64,000 nucleotides of DNA from Candidatus Binatus soli (GTDB lineage Bacteria; Desulfobacterota; Binatia; Binatales; Binataceae): assembly GCA_002479255.1 (NCBI GenBank), contig DLMJ01000042.1, positions 36,868 to 100,867 on the forward strand, given 5' to 3'. Below, one piece after another: positions 9,004 through 17,360 of the stretch (its first letter is position 1; each line of letters starts with the position of its first letter). The notes below the pieces were generated by a model, which saw only the letters and a program-made list of their open reading frames with translations, was not told where the DNA came from and did no database searches. The position numbers and the translations under genes are program-made.

Positions 9004-9516
9004 ATGGCTAATGCCGCTGCAGAATCGGAGGAATCGGGCGCGACCGTGGTCACGATGGTGATCGAGAGCCGCTCGCCGCACGAGACCAAATCGTGGGGAC
9101 GGCGGCTGGCCTCGCTTCTCGAAGGAGGGGAACTGCTCGGCCTGATTGGCGATCTCGGTGCGGGCAAGACCTGCTTTATCAAAGGACTCGCGCGCGGACT
9201 AAGCCTGCGCGAAGAGGACATCCTGAGCCCCACCTTCACGATGATCCAGGAGCATCACGGGCGCTTCCCGCTCTATCATATAGATCTGTATCGCCTCGAA
9301 GAGGCGACACTGGATGACCTGGGTCTTCGCGAATATTTGTTTTCCGAAGGTGTCGCAGCCGTCGAATGGTTCGAGTGTCTGCGCGGCGGTGCGGAGATGG
9401 AATACCTGGCGGTCCGCATCAGCTACGCCGGCGCGAACATCCGCCGAATCGAATTCAGCGCGGCGGACTCCCGCCATGCGCAAATCATTTCCAAGTTGAA
9501 GCGCCGCTTCGCCTGA
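9004..9516 (+). CDS. tsaE: tRNA t6A37 threonylcarbamoyladenosine synthesis ATPase TsaE
   Basis: A small P-loop ATPase that works with TsaD and TsaB in N6-threonylcarbamoyl-adenosine formation at tRNA position 37. The 170-residue protein has GDLGAGKTCFIKGLARGL (Walker A, about 46-63), the SPTFTMIQEH strand, the YHIDLYRLE segment, and VAAVEWFE. The N-terminal 25 residues are Ala/Glu-rich and variable. It lies just downstream of nnr. The MtaB enzyme that adds a methylthio group to t6A is encoded 6.5 kb further on. Confidence 0.94.
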   Translation: MANAAAESEESGATVVTMVIESRSPHETKSWGRRLASLLEGGELLGLIGDLGAGKTCFIKGLARGLSLREEDILSPTFTMIQEHHGRFPLYHIDLYRLEEATLDDLGLREYLFSEGVAAVEWFECLRGGAEMEYLAVRISYAGANIRRIEFSAADSRHAQIISKLKRRFA

Positions 9517-9557
9517 GGGCGGGAAGCTGCACCACCCTGCTGCGCGAGGGTAGTGTC

Positions 9558-9698
9558 TCAGTTTGAAATTCGATCAATAAACCAGAAAACGAGCCCAAAG
9601 ATGGCCATCAGAAGTATCGGAGCCCAGAACAGAATTATGCTCGCCATGACACGTTGACGACCCGCCATCTCGACTTCACGCTTAAACCATCCGCTCAT
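9558..9698 (-). CDS. Small single-pass membrane protein of unknown function
   Basis: A 46-residue frame: a short charged N terminus (MSGWFKREVEMAGRQR), then one hydrophobic helix (about 18-41) and a short tail ending DRISN. Its ATG overlaps the stop of the transposase remnant upstream in an ATGA arrangement (9695-9698), so it may be translated by coupling to that remnant or may be a chance frame in decaying DNA. I do not recognise a family. It sits in the accessory patch between tsaE and lysC. Confidence 0.4.
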   Translation of the reverse strand: MSGWFKREVEMAGRQRVMASIILFWAPILLMAIFGLVFWFIDRISN

Positions 9699-9895
9699 GC
9701 GGTTTCTCTTTGGCTCGCTTCCCATTCGTCCACGATTCCAACTAAATCCTCGAACGAAAAAAGATAATCGGCAACGCCCGACTCCATCGCAGGCGTTACT
9801 CTGAGCGTCTTGTGAATCCGAATGAAGTTGTACCAGAGCGCGTAGAGCGCCACCACGCTGCCCGCGGTACTGGCTGATTTCCGGGGACACGGCAA
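9695..9895 (-). pseudogene. C-terminal remnant of an IS transposase (IS1-like / DDE type)
   Basis: The 66-residue frame contains 'YALWYNFIRIHKTLRVTPAM' followed by ESGVADYLFSFEDLVGIVDEWE. This is the very conserved C terminus of a widespread group of IS1-like DDE transposases (usual wording YNFxRIHKTLRVTPAMEAGI, then an Ile/Val-Leu-rich tail). The rest of the transposase, including the catalytic Asp and Glu residues, is absent: the first 13 residues of this frame do not match and the DNA upstream codes for nothing recognisable. It is therefore a truncated relic. Confidence 0.75.
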
Positions 9896-9993
9896 TTCAG
9901 ATTGATCGTCGGACGTGGCGGGAAGGGCACGAATATGCCACGTAGATAATGGACGTGCTTGCTTTTCCCCTCGTATGGTAGGATGAAAGTGCC

Positions 9994-10263
9994 ATGATCT
10001 TCGCTGTCATAGCTGGCCCTGGGCATGAAAATATTCTCGACGAACGGATACGGGCGCTTTACCCGGACAAACATATACAATTCCACTCCAAGGGACACTG
10101 GTTCGTCGCCAGTACCGGAACGGCTGAAGAAGTCTCAGACCGATTAGGAATTTCAGCGGATAAACCGGACGATGTCAGAACTGCAATAGTTCTCGGTGTG
10201 TCCGGATACTGGGGCCGCGAGTCCGCCAATATATGGGAGTGGCTAACTGCTAATGGCGGCTAA
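9994..10263 (+). CDS. Small hypothetical protein (alpha/beta, SinR-like fold suspected)
   Basis: An 89-residue protein that opens with a short hydrophobic strand (MIFAVIAGPG) and has HWFVASTGTAEEVSDRLGI in the middle and AIVLGVSGYWGRESANIWEWL at the end. The pattern of strand, loop with WFV, then a Thr/Ser-Gly 'TAEEVSDRLGI' helix resembles small SinR-like proteins seen beside accessory genes, but I cannot assign a function. It overlaps the next small gene by 11 bases, so the two look co-translated. This stretch appears lower in GC than the housekeeping genes on each side, consistent with acquisition. Confidence 0.6.
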   Translation: MIFAVIAGPGHENILDERIRALYPDKHIQFHSKGHWFVASTGTAEEVSDRLGISADKPDDVRTAIVLGVSGYWGRESANIWEWLTANGG

Positions 10264-10558
10264 AGAGGAAACTCCCCTCCGCTTCACAACTAAGCCGCGT
10301 CGCTCACTCCGCACCGGTAGTAGCGATCCGTTAACGTCTGCCGTATTCGATTTGAGTATGGCAGTCGGGGAATTAAAAAACGCAGTAGCCACGCTCTCCG
10401 CTCAAGGACAGGATCAAACTAAGGAATTAAGAAAGATTTCTGGTGAAATCACTGGTGCAAAGGCGATTGCGAAGTTTGTTGCTTCGGTTGCGGCATTCAT
10501 AGGCGTGGCGACAATCATCAAACTGTGGCCGGTCATTCACGGTTGGTTCGCTTCTTAA
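10253..10558 (+). CDS. Small hypothetical protein with C-terminal membrane helix
   Basis: A 101-residue protein with a basic, Ser/Thr-rich N terminus, a central amphipathic helix (about 32-62, AVFDLSMAVGELKNAVATLS region) that could form a coiled coil, and a hydrophobic C-terminal helix (about 73-92) ending IHGWFAS. The architecture is that of a tail-anchored small protein. The ATG at 10253 lies within the end of the preceding gene. Its stop (10556-10558) runs straight into the first of three IS-end-like repeats. Function unknown; a toxin or phage-derived role would be a guess. Confidence 0.55.
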   Translation: MAAKEETPLRFTTKPRRSLRTGSSDPLTSAVFDLSMAVGELKNAVATLSAQGQDQTKELRKISGEITGAKAIAKFVASVAAFIGVATIIKLWPVIHGWFAS

Positions 10559-10609
10559 ATCAGGACACTTCCATCCTGAAATCCGGACACTCGGCCTGAA
10601 ATTAGGACA
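10557..10609. repeat. Three tandem IS-end-like repeats (consensus CCTGAAATCCGGACA)
   Basis: Three imperfect copies lie in a row: AAATCAGGACA (10557-10567), CCTGAAATCCGGACA (10575-10589) and CCTGAAATTAGGACA (10595-10609), spaced about 20-22 bases apart. Read on the opposite strand each unit starts TGTCC, like the multiple terminal repeats of IS21-type elements or the TGT ends of the IS481 group. No transposase adjoins them. They mark the right edge of the accessory patch, before lysC. A possible degraded partner, TTTCCGGGGACA, occurs at about 9884-9895 at the left side. Confidence 0.55.
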
Positions 10610-10698
10610 GTACCTGCCCGCGAGGGGCTGGTTTGAGGCCCATTTTCCGCACATAATACTAAATTCCCCCTTTTTCCAGGGCGGATAGGGTCATCGCG

Positions 10699-11940
10699 TT
10701 GGGATTGGTCGTTCAAAAATACGGCGGAACTTCGGTCGGATCGATCGAGCGAATCAAGGCGGTCGCCGATCGCGTGGTCAGGGCGCGCGGCGCCGGCAAT
10801 CGGATGGTCGTGGTGGTCTCGGCGATGGCCGGCGAGACCAATCGGTTGTTCAAGCTAGCCTCCGAATTGAGTGATCGCCCCAGCCCGCGCGAGACCGACG
10901 TGCTGGTCGCCACCGGAGAGCAGGTCTCGGCTGCGCTGCTCGCGATCCGGCTCCAGTCGATGGGGCATCCGACGGTTTCTTTCCTGGCTTTTCAAATGAA
11001 CCTGACCACCGACTCGAATTACGGCCGCGCGCGAATCAAGTCCGTGCAATGCGATCGGGTGATGCGCGCTCTCGACGATGGGCAGATCGTCGTGGTGGCC
11101 GGCTACCAGGGCGTCAACCCCGCCGGCGATATCACGACGCTTGGCCGCGGCGCGTCGGATCTGACCGCGGTGGCGTTGGCAGCGGCTCTCAAAGCCGACG
11201 CTTGTGAAATCTACACCGACGTGGACGGCGTCTATACCGCCGATCCCAACATCTGCCCCAAAGCAAAAAAACTCGGCCGCATCTCGTACGATGAGATGCT
11301 CGAGATGGCGGGACTCGGGGCGAAGGTCCTGCAAACCCGTTCGGTTGAACTAGCCCGCCGTTACAATGTGCCGCTCGTCGTCCGCTCCAGCTTCCGTGAA
11401 GCCGAGGGGACGTGGGTCGGACAAGAGGATTTGTCAATGGAGGACGTGCTCGTTTCGGGCGTAACGCTCGACCAGAATCAAAGCAAGATCACGATAGCCG
11501 GCGTCGAGGATCGGCCCGGTCTGGCCGCGAAGATTTTCAGCCCGATCGCCGACGCGGGAATCGTCGTGGACATGATCATCCAGAACGCCAGCGCCGACGG
11601 CCGCACCGACATGACGTTTACCATCGGCCGCGAAGACCTTGGCCGCGCGCTCGAAATCGTTACGCGTACAGCCGCCGAAATCGGCTCGCCGGGCGTGCGG
11701 CATAACGATCAGGTCGCCAAGGTTTCGGTGGTCGGAGTTGGAATGCGCACGCATGCGGGCGTCGCGGCCACGATGTTCCAGGTGCTGGCGGCGGAACGGA
11801 TTAATATCGAGATGATTTCGACCTCGGAGATTAAGGTCTCGGTCGTGGTCAATTCGAAATACGGGGAACTCGCGATGCGTGCGCTGCACGACGCGTTTGT
11901 CAACGGCGGCTCGAACGCCGCGCCGCGGGAGACAGTTTGA
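10699..11940 (+). CDS. lysC: Aspartate kinase
   Basis: First step of the Lys/Thr/Met (and diaminopimelate) pathway: ATP-dependent phosphorylation of aspartate. The 413-residue protein starts LVVQKYGGTSVGSIERI, the kinase signature, has TLGRGASDLTAVALAAAL and TDVDGVYTADPNI, and ends with two ACT domains (about 265-340 and 345-410) that normally bind feedback effectors. The start is a TTG at 10699, placing the conserved VQKYGG at residue 5; no ATG is available nearby. The gene after it, cimA, overlaps its stop by 4 bases. Confidence 0.95.
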   Translation: MGLVVQKYGGTSVGSIERIKAVADRVVRARGAGNRMVVVVSAMAGETNRLFKLASELSDRPSPRETDVLVATGEQVSAALLAIRLQSMGHPTVSFLAFQMNLTTDSNYGRARIKSVQCDRVMRALDDGQIVVVAGYQGVNPAGDITTLGRGASDLTAVALAAALKADACEIYTDVDGVYTADPNICPKAKKLGRISYDEMLEMAGLGAKVLQTRSVELARRYNVPLVVRSSFREAEGTWVGQEDLSMEDVLVSGVTLDQNQSKITIAGVEDRPGLAAKIFSPIADAGIVVDMIIQNASADGRTDMTFTIGREDLGRALEIVTRTAAEIGSPGVRHNDQVAKVSVVGVGMRTHAGVAATMFQVLAAERINIEMISTSEIKVSVVVNSKYGELAMRALHDAFVNGGSNAAPRETV

Positions 11941-13613
11941 GTCCGATGGCGGATGCAAAACATATCCAGGTTTACGACACCACTTTGCGCGACGGATGCC
12001 AGTCCGAAGACGTCTCGCTGACGGTTGAGGACAAGGTCACGATTGCCCAACGGCTCGACGATCTCGGTTTCGATTACATCGAGGGCGGATGGCCGGGCTC
12101 GAACGATCGCGACGCCGCGTTCTTCAAAGAGATCAAGAAGATCAAAATTCGCCACGCCAAGATCGCAGCCTTCGGCTCGACTCGGCGCTCCGGAGTTCGC
12201 GCCGCGGCCGATCGCAATCTGCAGCTGCTGCTGCGCACCGGGACTCAAGTCGCGACCGTGGTCGGCAAGACCTGGGACATGCACGTGCGCGAGGCGCTGC
12301 GAATCCCGCTGAACGAAAATCTCGAAATTCTCAACGACACGATCGCGTTTCTGAGAAAGAACTTCGACGAGGCGATTTTCGACGCCGAACATTTCTTCGA
12401 CGGCTATTTTCACAATCCCGAGTACGCGCTTGCGTGCCTGAAAGCCGTTGACGACGCGGGCGTCACGCTGATCGCGCTGTGCGACACCAACGGCGGACGC
12501 CTGCCCGGTGAAATTGAAGCCGCGGTAACGGCGGCTCGCGCGGCGGTCAATTGCCCGATCGGAATTCACTGTCATAACGACTCGGACGTCGCGGTCGCCA
12601 ACACCCTAGCCGGCGTGCAGGCGGGCGCGGTGCAGGTGCAGGGGACGATCAACGGCTTCGGCGAGCGATGCGGCAACGCGAACCTGGTTTCGATAATCGC
12701 CAACCTGCAGCTCAAGCTGGGCTACCATTGCGTGCCCCCGGCCAAGCTCAAGACGATGCGCGAGGTTTCGCGGCTGGTGTACGAACTCGCCAACATCACG
12801 CCGTTTGCGCGCCAGCCGTACGTCGGCCGCAGCGCGTTCGCGCACAAGGGCGGGCTGCACGTCTCGGGAATCCAGCGCAACACCGCGACCTACGAGCACG
12901 TCGATCCCGCCCTGCTCGGCAACGACCGCCGCGTGCTGCTCTCCGAGCTCTCGGGCCGCGCCAATATCGTGTACAAGGCCAAAGAATTCGGACTCGAGCT
13001 CGAAACGGCGAACGACAAGATCGGCGTATTGCTCGACGAACTCAAGCGGCTCGAGGGCGCGGGCTACACCTTCGACGGGGCGGACGCTTCGTTCGAGCTG
13101 CTGATGCTGCGCACGCTCGGCCTGACCAAAGAACATTTCAACTTCGTCAGTTTCCGCGTCTTCGACGACAAGTGGCATGAGGACCGTGCGCCTTTCAGCG
13201 AGGCGGTGGTCGTGATCGAAGGACCCGACGGCGTGCGCACGCGCAACTCCGCCATCGGCAACGGCCCCGTCAACGCGCTCGATTCGGCGCTGCGTCAAGC
13301 GTTGCTGCCGTACTATCCCAATCTCGAGGCGATGCAGTTGGTCGATTACAAAGTCCGCGTGCTCGACAACGGCGCCGGTACCGAGGCGCGCGTTCGCGTG
13401 CTGATCGAATCGACCGACGGCAAACGCCGATGGGGCACGGTCGGATTGTCGAGCAACGTCGTCGAGGCGAGCTGGCAGGCGCTGGTTGACTCGGTCGAAT
13501 ACAAGCTGCACAAGGATAACGTGAAGCCGCGCACGAAGGCGGCGAGCAAGCACAACGGCGCGCGTCCGCGCTCTGGCAGGGCCGCGGAGAATGCGCCGGC
13601 GCGTGCAAGATAG
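11937..13613 (+). CDS. cimA: (R)-citramalate synthase CimA
   Basis: Condenses acetyl-CoA and pyruvate to citramalate, entering isoleucine synthesis without threonine. The N terminus VYDTTLRDGCQSEDVSLTVE, the EGGWPGSN motif, the HCHND metal motif, the NGFGERCGNANL loop, and the C-terminal LeuA dimer-type regulatory domain (about 410-515) distinguish it from 2-isopropylmalate synthase and homocitrate synthase. The TTG at 11937 overlaps the lysC stop (TTGA) and has GGGAG five bases upstream; an ATG at 11946 is the alternative. The last 35 residues are basic and low-complexity (KPRTKAASKHNGARPRSGRA) and run into DNA that codes, on the other strand, for a broken oxidoreductase start. Confidence 0.93.
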   Translation: MSPMADAKHIQVYDTTLRDGCQSEDVSLTVEDKVTIAQRLDDLGFDYIEGGWPGSNDRDAAFFKEIKKIKIRHAKIAAFGSTRRSGVRAAADRNLQLLLRTGTQVATVVGKTWDMHVREALRIPLNENLEILNDTIAFLRKNFDEAIFDAEHFFDGYFHNPEYALACLKAVDDAGVTLIALCDTNGGRLPGEIEAAVTAARAAVNCPIGIHCHNDSDVAVANTLAGVQAGAVQVQGTINGFGERCGNANLVSIIANLQLKLGYHCVPPAKLKTMREVSRLVYELANITPFARQPYVGRSAFAHKGGLHVSGIQRNTATYEHVDPALLGNDRRVLLSELSGRANIVYKAKEFGLELETANDKIGVLLDELKRLEGAGYTFDGADASFELLMLRTLGLTKEHFNFVSFRVFDDKWHEDRAPFSEAVVVIEGPDGVRTRNSAIGNGPVNALDSALRQALLPYYPNLEAMQLVDYKVRVLDNGAGTEARVRVLIESTDGKRRWGTVGLSSNVVEASWQALVDSVEYKLHKDNVKPRTKAASKHNGARPRSGRAAENAPARAR

Positions 13614-13680
13614 GACGCGAGCGAGCATCCGACCACGCCCGCGCCAACCACGATTATGTTCGCGCTTGATGCGTCTGCGT
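13595..13680 (-). pseudogene. Remnant of the N terminus of an FAD-dependent oxidoreductase
   Basis: On the reverse strand, reading down from about 13680, the translation gives DASSANIIVVGAGVVGCSLA and then SYLARAG, ending at 13595. This is a textbook dinucleotide-binding motif (GxGxxG preceded by small hydrophobics, followed by a YLARAG helix) of the kind that opens D-amino-acid-oxidase or glycine-oxidase family proteins. Beyond 13595 the frame continues only as antisense of the cimA tail, with no family resemblance. It looks like the surviving 5' end of a gene lost by deletion, now overlapping the cimA 3' end tail to tail. Confidence 0.5.
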
Positions 13681-13759
13681 CACGCGGAGAACCCCCATCT
13701 TTTTCCGCCGATCGGCGTAAGATAAGCTAATCGCCCACTGGTGGCGAACGAAACCGTCC

Positions 13760-14923
13760 ATGCCGATTTATCTCGATCATAATGCAGGCGCTCCTGTTCG
13801 TGTCGAGGCTGCCGCCGCGGTCTCACGCCTGCCGGCCGACATGGGTGGGAATCCCTCGTCGGTGCATCGCTCAGGCCAGCGTTCGCGCCGGATGCTCGAG
13901 GTTGCGCGCGCGCAAGTCGCGTCGATCGTCGGCGCCGAGCCGCGGCAGATCGTGTTTACCAGCGGCGGCACCGAGTCGAACAATCTTGCCATCTTCGGAG
14001 GGATCACCGCGGCCTCCCGACGCCGTAAAATTATTTCATCCCAGATCGAGCATTCATCGATCCTCGCTCCGATTGCAGAACTCGAGCGCCGCGGTTTTGA
14101 GGTAGTGCGAGTCGCGCCCGACTCCGACGGACGAGTCGATCCCGGGCGCGTGCTCGCCGCGCTCGATAGCGAGACCGCGCTCGTCACGCTCGGACTGGCG
14201 AACTCCGAAGTCGGAACGATTCAGGATCTCGCTCCGCTCGCATCCATGTGCGGCGGGGCCGGTGCGTTGTTTCATATAGACGCGGCGCAGGCAGTCGGCC
14301 GAATTCCGGTCGATATCGCGGCGCTGGGATGCGATCTGCTGACACTGAGCGGCCACAAGCTTGGCGCGCATTCGGGAGTTGGCGCTTTGTACGTCCGCGA
14401 CTTTACGCGCGTGGCGCCGATCGTTTTTGGCGGGCCGCATGAAAGCGGCATGCGGGCGGGCACGCCGAATCTGCTTGGCGCAGTCTCCTTCGGCGCGGCG
14501 GCCGAGGCCGCGATGAATGCGATGGCGGCAGAGTCGGTCCGAATCGGTTCACTTGCCGCGTCGCTGTTCGCGCGTATCCGCGAGGCGATTCCCGGTCTTC
14601 GCTTGAACGGCCCGATTGTTGGCCGGCTTCCGAATACGCTCAACCTCACGTTTCCGGGCGTGCTTGGCGAGAGCATGCTGATTGCGCTCGATCTCGAGGG
14701 CGTCGAAGTGTCGATGGGCTCGGCGTGCGCGGCAGGAGCCGTCGAGCCGTCGCACGTGTTGCGCGCGATGGGCCGCAGCGTTGCCGACGCGCGCAGCTCG
14801 CTCAGGATCAGCCTCGGCTGGAACAACACCGCACAGGAGATCGAAGCCGTCGCGGCGCTCATCCCCCAGGTGTGGCGGCGTGTCGCCGCCAGCGAACCTC
14901 TGTCGGAGGCGAGCGCACGATGA
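13760..14923 (+). CDS. Cysteine desulfurase (NifS/IscS family)
   Basis: A PLP enzyme that removes sulfur from cysteine as a protein persulfide. The 387-residue protein begins IYLDHNAGAPV, has SGGTESNNLAIFG, the FHIDAAQAVG Asp motif, the PLP-lysine motif LSGHKLGAHSGVGALYVR, and the catalytic cysteine loop MGSACAAGAVEPSHVL. Its ATG is 146 bases beyond cimA. It overlaps mnmA by 4 bases (ATGA), so its likely job is to supply sulfur for MnmA's tRNA 2-thiolation; nothing next to it suggests Fe-S cluster assembly (no iscU or iscR). Confidence 0.93.
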   Translation: MPIYLDHNAGAPVRVEAAAAVSRLPADMGGNPSSVHRSGQRSRRMLEVARAQVASIVGAEPRQIVFTSGGTESNNLAIFGGITAASRRRKIISSQIEHSSILAPIAELERRGFEVVRVAPDSDGRVDPGRVLAALDSETALVTLGLANSEVGTIQDLAPLASMCGGAGALFHIDAAQAVGRIPVDIAALGCDLLTLSGHKLGAHSGVGALYVRDFTRVAPIVFGGPHESGMRAGTPNLLGAVSFGAAAEAAMNAMAAESVRIGSLAASLFARIREAIPGLRLNGPIVGRLPNTLNLTFPGVLGESMLIALDLEGVEVSMGSACAAGAVEPSHVLRAMGRSVADARSSLRISLGWNNTAQEIEAVAALIPQVWRRVAASEPLSEASAR

Positions 14924-16026
14924 GGCCGCGAGTGCTGGTTGCGATGTCGGGCGGGGTGGACAGCTCGGTGGCGGCGGCGATGGTGCGCGAGCAGGGTTAC
15001 GACGTGGTCGGCGTGGCGATGCGGCTTGCGCCCGAGCCGTCTGCGCCAATGGCGAACCGCCGCGGCGCCTGCTGCTCGCATGACGACTTCGAAGATGCGC
15101 GCCGGGTGGCGGAGCGGATGGATTTTCCGTTCTACGTGATTGATTTGCGCGCCGACTTCGCCGCGCGCGTGGTCGATAACTTCGTTTCCGAATATCTGGC
15201 CGGGTGCACGCCGAATCCGTGCGTGATGTGCAATCGCGAGATCAAATTCGATCGCTTGTGGAGCCGCGCCCGCGCGCTCAAGGCCGACTATGTGGCGACC
15301 GGACATTACGCCCGAATAGAGCAGGGGGCAGACGGCAGATTTCATCTGCTGCGCGCCGCCGACGACTCGAAGGATCAGTCGTATTTTCTATTCACGCTCG
15401 GGCAGGACGAACTCTCGCGAACGATTTTTCCGGTTGGTGCGATGACCAAGACCGAAGTTCGCGCCCGCGCGCGCGCTTTGGGCCTTGCCACCGCGGACAA
15501 GCCTGAGAGCCAGGAAATCTGCTTCGTTCCCGACGGCGATTACGCGAGTTTTGTCGAGCGGCAGAGCGATCCCGCGCAACTCCGCCCCGGATCGATTATC
15601 GACAGCGACGGAAGACGCCTGGCCGCTCACTGCGGCGTGCATCGATTCACGGTAGGACAGCGGCGCGGCCTCGGTATCGCCAGCGGAGAACGCCTATACG
15701 TCCGCGAGATTCGGGCCGAGTCGGGCGAGGTCGTGGCCGGGCGGCGCGAGGAACTCAATTCTCCGGGCCTGATCGCGAATCGAGTCAGCCTGGTCGATGA
15801 TTCCATTGCGTCGGGGCGCGAGCTGAACATCGAGGTGAAGATTCGCCATCGGCATCGCGCGATCCCGGCAACGATGCGCGTCGATTCAGGGCGCTGCGCG
15901 GAGATTCGCTTCGCGTCGGGCGGTCCTGCAGTGACACCGGGACAGGCGTGCGTTTTTTACCGCGGCGAGGAAGTGCTCGGCGGCGGATTTATCGAACGGG
16001 CGATCACGGAAGAGCAAGCGAACTGA
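14920..16026 (+). CDS. mnmA: tRNA-specific 2-thiouridylase MnmA
   Basis: Installs the 2-thio group of wobble uridine in Glu, Gln and Lys tRNAs. The 368-residue protein has the PP-loop AMSGGVDSSVAAAMV at its N terminus, the catalytic cysteine motif NPCVMCNREIKF, ATGHYARI, DQSYFLF, ESQEICFVPDGDY with the second cysteine, and FTVGQRRGLGI. The ATG at 14920 overlaps the desulfurase stop; a longer open frame upstream overlaps that gene extensively and lacks homology. The desulfurase-mnmA pair is a coherent sulfur-relay unit. Confidence 0.96.
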   Translation: MRPRVLVAMSGGVDSSVAAAMVREQGYDVVGVAMRLAPEPSAPMANRRGACCSHDDFEDARRVAERMDFPFYVIDLRADFAARVVDNFVSEYLAGCTPNPCVMCNREIKFDRLWSRARALKADYVATGHYARIEQGADGRFHLLRAADDSKDQSYFLFTLGQDELSRTIFPVGAMTKTEVRARARALGLATADKPESQEICFVPDGDYASFVERQSDPAQLRPGSIIDSDGRRLAAHCGVHRFTVGQRRGLGIASGERLYVREIRAESGEVVAGRREELNSPGLIANRVSLVDDSIASGRELNIEVKIRHRHRAIPATMRVDSGRCAEIRFASGGPAVTPGQACVFYRGEEVLGGGFIERAITEEQAN

Positions 16027-16028
16027 CT

Positions 16029-17360
16029 ATGGCAACGCGCTTCGCGATCGCAACGCTCGGATGCAAGGTCAATCAGTACGATTCGGCGATTATCGAGTCG
16101 CGCCTGAGTGCGCGCGGGATGGAACGCCGCGAGTTCAGCGAGCAAGCCGACGTCTATATCGTCAACACCTGCACGATCACCGATCGCGCGGACGCGGAGA
16201 GCCTGCGTATCGCACGGCGCGCGCGGCGGCTCAATCCGAATGCCCGCGTGATCATGACCGGATGCCTGGCGCAAGCGAGCCCCGACGTGCTCGCGAAAGC
16301 GCCGGAGGTTGATGCCGTGATCGGACTCGGGATGCTCGACGACCTCGAACGCGCAGCGGCTTCGGGAGCGGGCGAGCGTGTGATGGTCACGAATCTGCGC
16401 AAGGCGAAAGGGCCGATTGAACTGGCCGCGGTCACGCTGGACGGTCATACGCGTGCGTTTCTGAAATTGCAGGAGGGATGCGATCAATTCTGCACGTTCT
16501 GCATCGTGCCGTTTTCGCGCGGCGCCTCTCGGAGCGTCGAGCCGCGCCGGGTGATGGCGGCGCTCGACGATCTTTATGCACGCGGCTTCAAGGAAGTCGT
16601 TCTTGCCGGGGTTCATCTCGGCGGCTACGGCAGGGACCTCGAGCCGCGGGTCGATCTCGCGGATTTGCTCGAGATGATCGCCGAGCGATGCCCGCTCGAG
16701 CGGGTGCGGATAAGCTCGCTCGATCCCGAAGAATTGAGCGACCGTATCGTGGAAATAATCTCGAGCAGCGGAAAATTCTGCCCGCATCTGCATCTGCCGC
16801 TGCAGTCGGGCGACGACGAAACTTTGTCGCGGATGCGGCGGCGTTATCAGCGCGGCTATTTTCACGATCGCGTCGAGCGCGTTTTACGCGCGTGGCCCGA
16901 TGCGGCGATTGGCACCGACCTGATTGTGGGCTTTCCCGGTGAGACAGGGGACCGTTTCGAGTCGTACTTCAATTTCGTCGAGTCGATGCCGATCGCGTAT
17001 TTTCACGTGTTTCCGTATTCGGTCCGGGCCGGGACCACGGCGGCGAAGTTTTCCGGGATGGTGAAGCCGGCGGAGATCAAGCGGCGGGCCGGGCTGATGC
17101 GCGCACTGGGCGAGCGCAAGCGGGCAGAATTTGCCCGGCGATTCGTCGGAACAAAACTTAAGGTATTACTTGAAGAACGCGGGCCCAGCGGCGAGCTCCA
17201 GGGCTACAGCCGCAACTACCTGCGGGTATCGACGCAGGGGCCCGATGAACTGACAAATCGAGAAGTCGAGGTGGAGGCGGCAACCGTTGAAGGCGCGCAA
17301 CTGGTTGGGAAGATTGTTCGGCCGTGGGCGGACGAGACCGCCTGCCTCCGGGCCTCCTGA
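16029..17360 (+). CDS. mtaB: tRNA t6A37 methylthiotransferase MtaB (MiaB family)
   Basis: Radical-SAM enzyme converting t6A37 to 2-methylthio-t6A. The 443-residue protein opens FAIATLGCKVNQYDSAIIES, has the other N-terminal cluster cysteines in NTCTITDRAD and TGCLAQ, and the radical-SAM triad in EGCDQFCTFCIVPFSRG. The C-terminal TRAM domain is near 375-440. GCKVNQYDS rather than GCQMN favours MtaB over MiaB. The ATG at 16029 is 2 bases after the mnmA stop. The substrate modification is made by TsaE and its partners; tsaE is in this window. Confidence 0.93.
   Translation: MATRFAIATLGCKVNQYDSAIIESRLSARGMERREFSEQADVYIVNTCTITDRADAESLRIARRARRLNPNARVIMTGCLAQASPDVLAKAPEVDAVIGLGMLDDLERAAASGAGERVMVTNLRKAKGPIELAAVTLDGHTRAFLKLQEGCDQFCTFCIVPFSRGASRSVEPRRVMAALDDLYARGFKEVVLAGVHLGGYGRDLEPRVDLADLLEMIAERCPLERVRISSLDPEELSDRIVEIISSSGKFCPHLHLPLQSGDDETLSRMRRRYQRGYFHDRVERVLRAWPDAAIGTDLIVGFPGETGDRFESYFNFVESMPIAYFHVFPYSVRAGTTAAKFSGMVKPAEIKRRAGLMRALGERKRAEFARRFVGTKLKVLLEERGPSGELQGYSRNYLRVSTQGPDELTNREVEVEAATVEGAQLVGKIVRPWADETACLRAS

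Noticed and set aside
9558..9890. 110-codon minus-strand frame as one gene
   Set aside because: The first 64 codons are an out-of-frame reading of the transposase remnant; only the last 46 make sense.
9695..10609. Complete insertion sequence or prophage
   Set aside because: Only a C-terminal transposase fragment and lone end-like repeats are present; no catalytic residues, integrase or structural genes.
12606..13628. 340-codon minus-strand frame opposite cimA
   Set aside because: Antisense shadow; only the Rossmann-like start in another frame at 13595-13680 looks meaningful.
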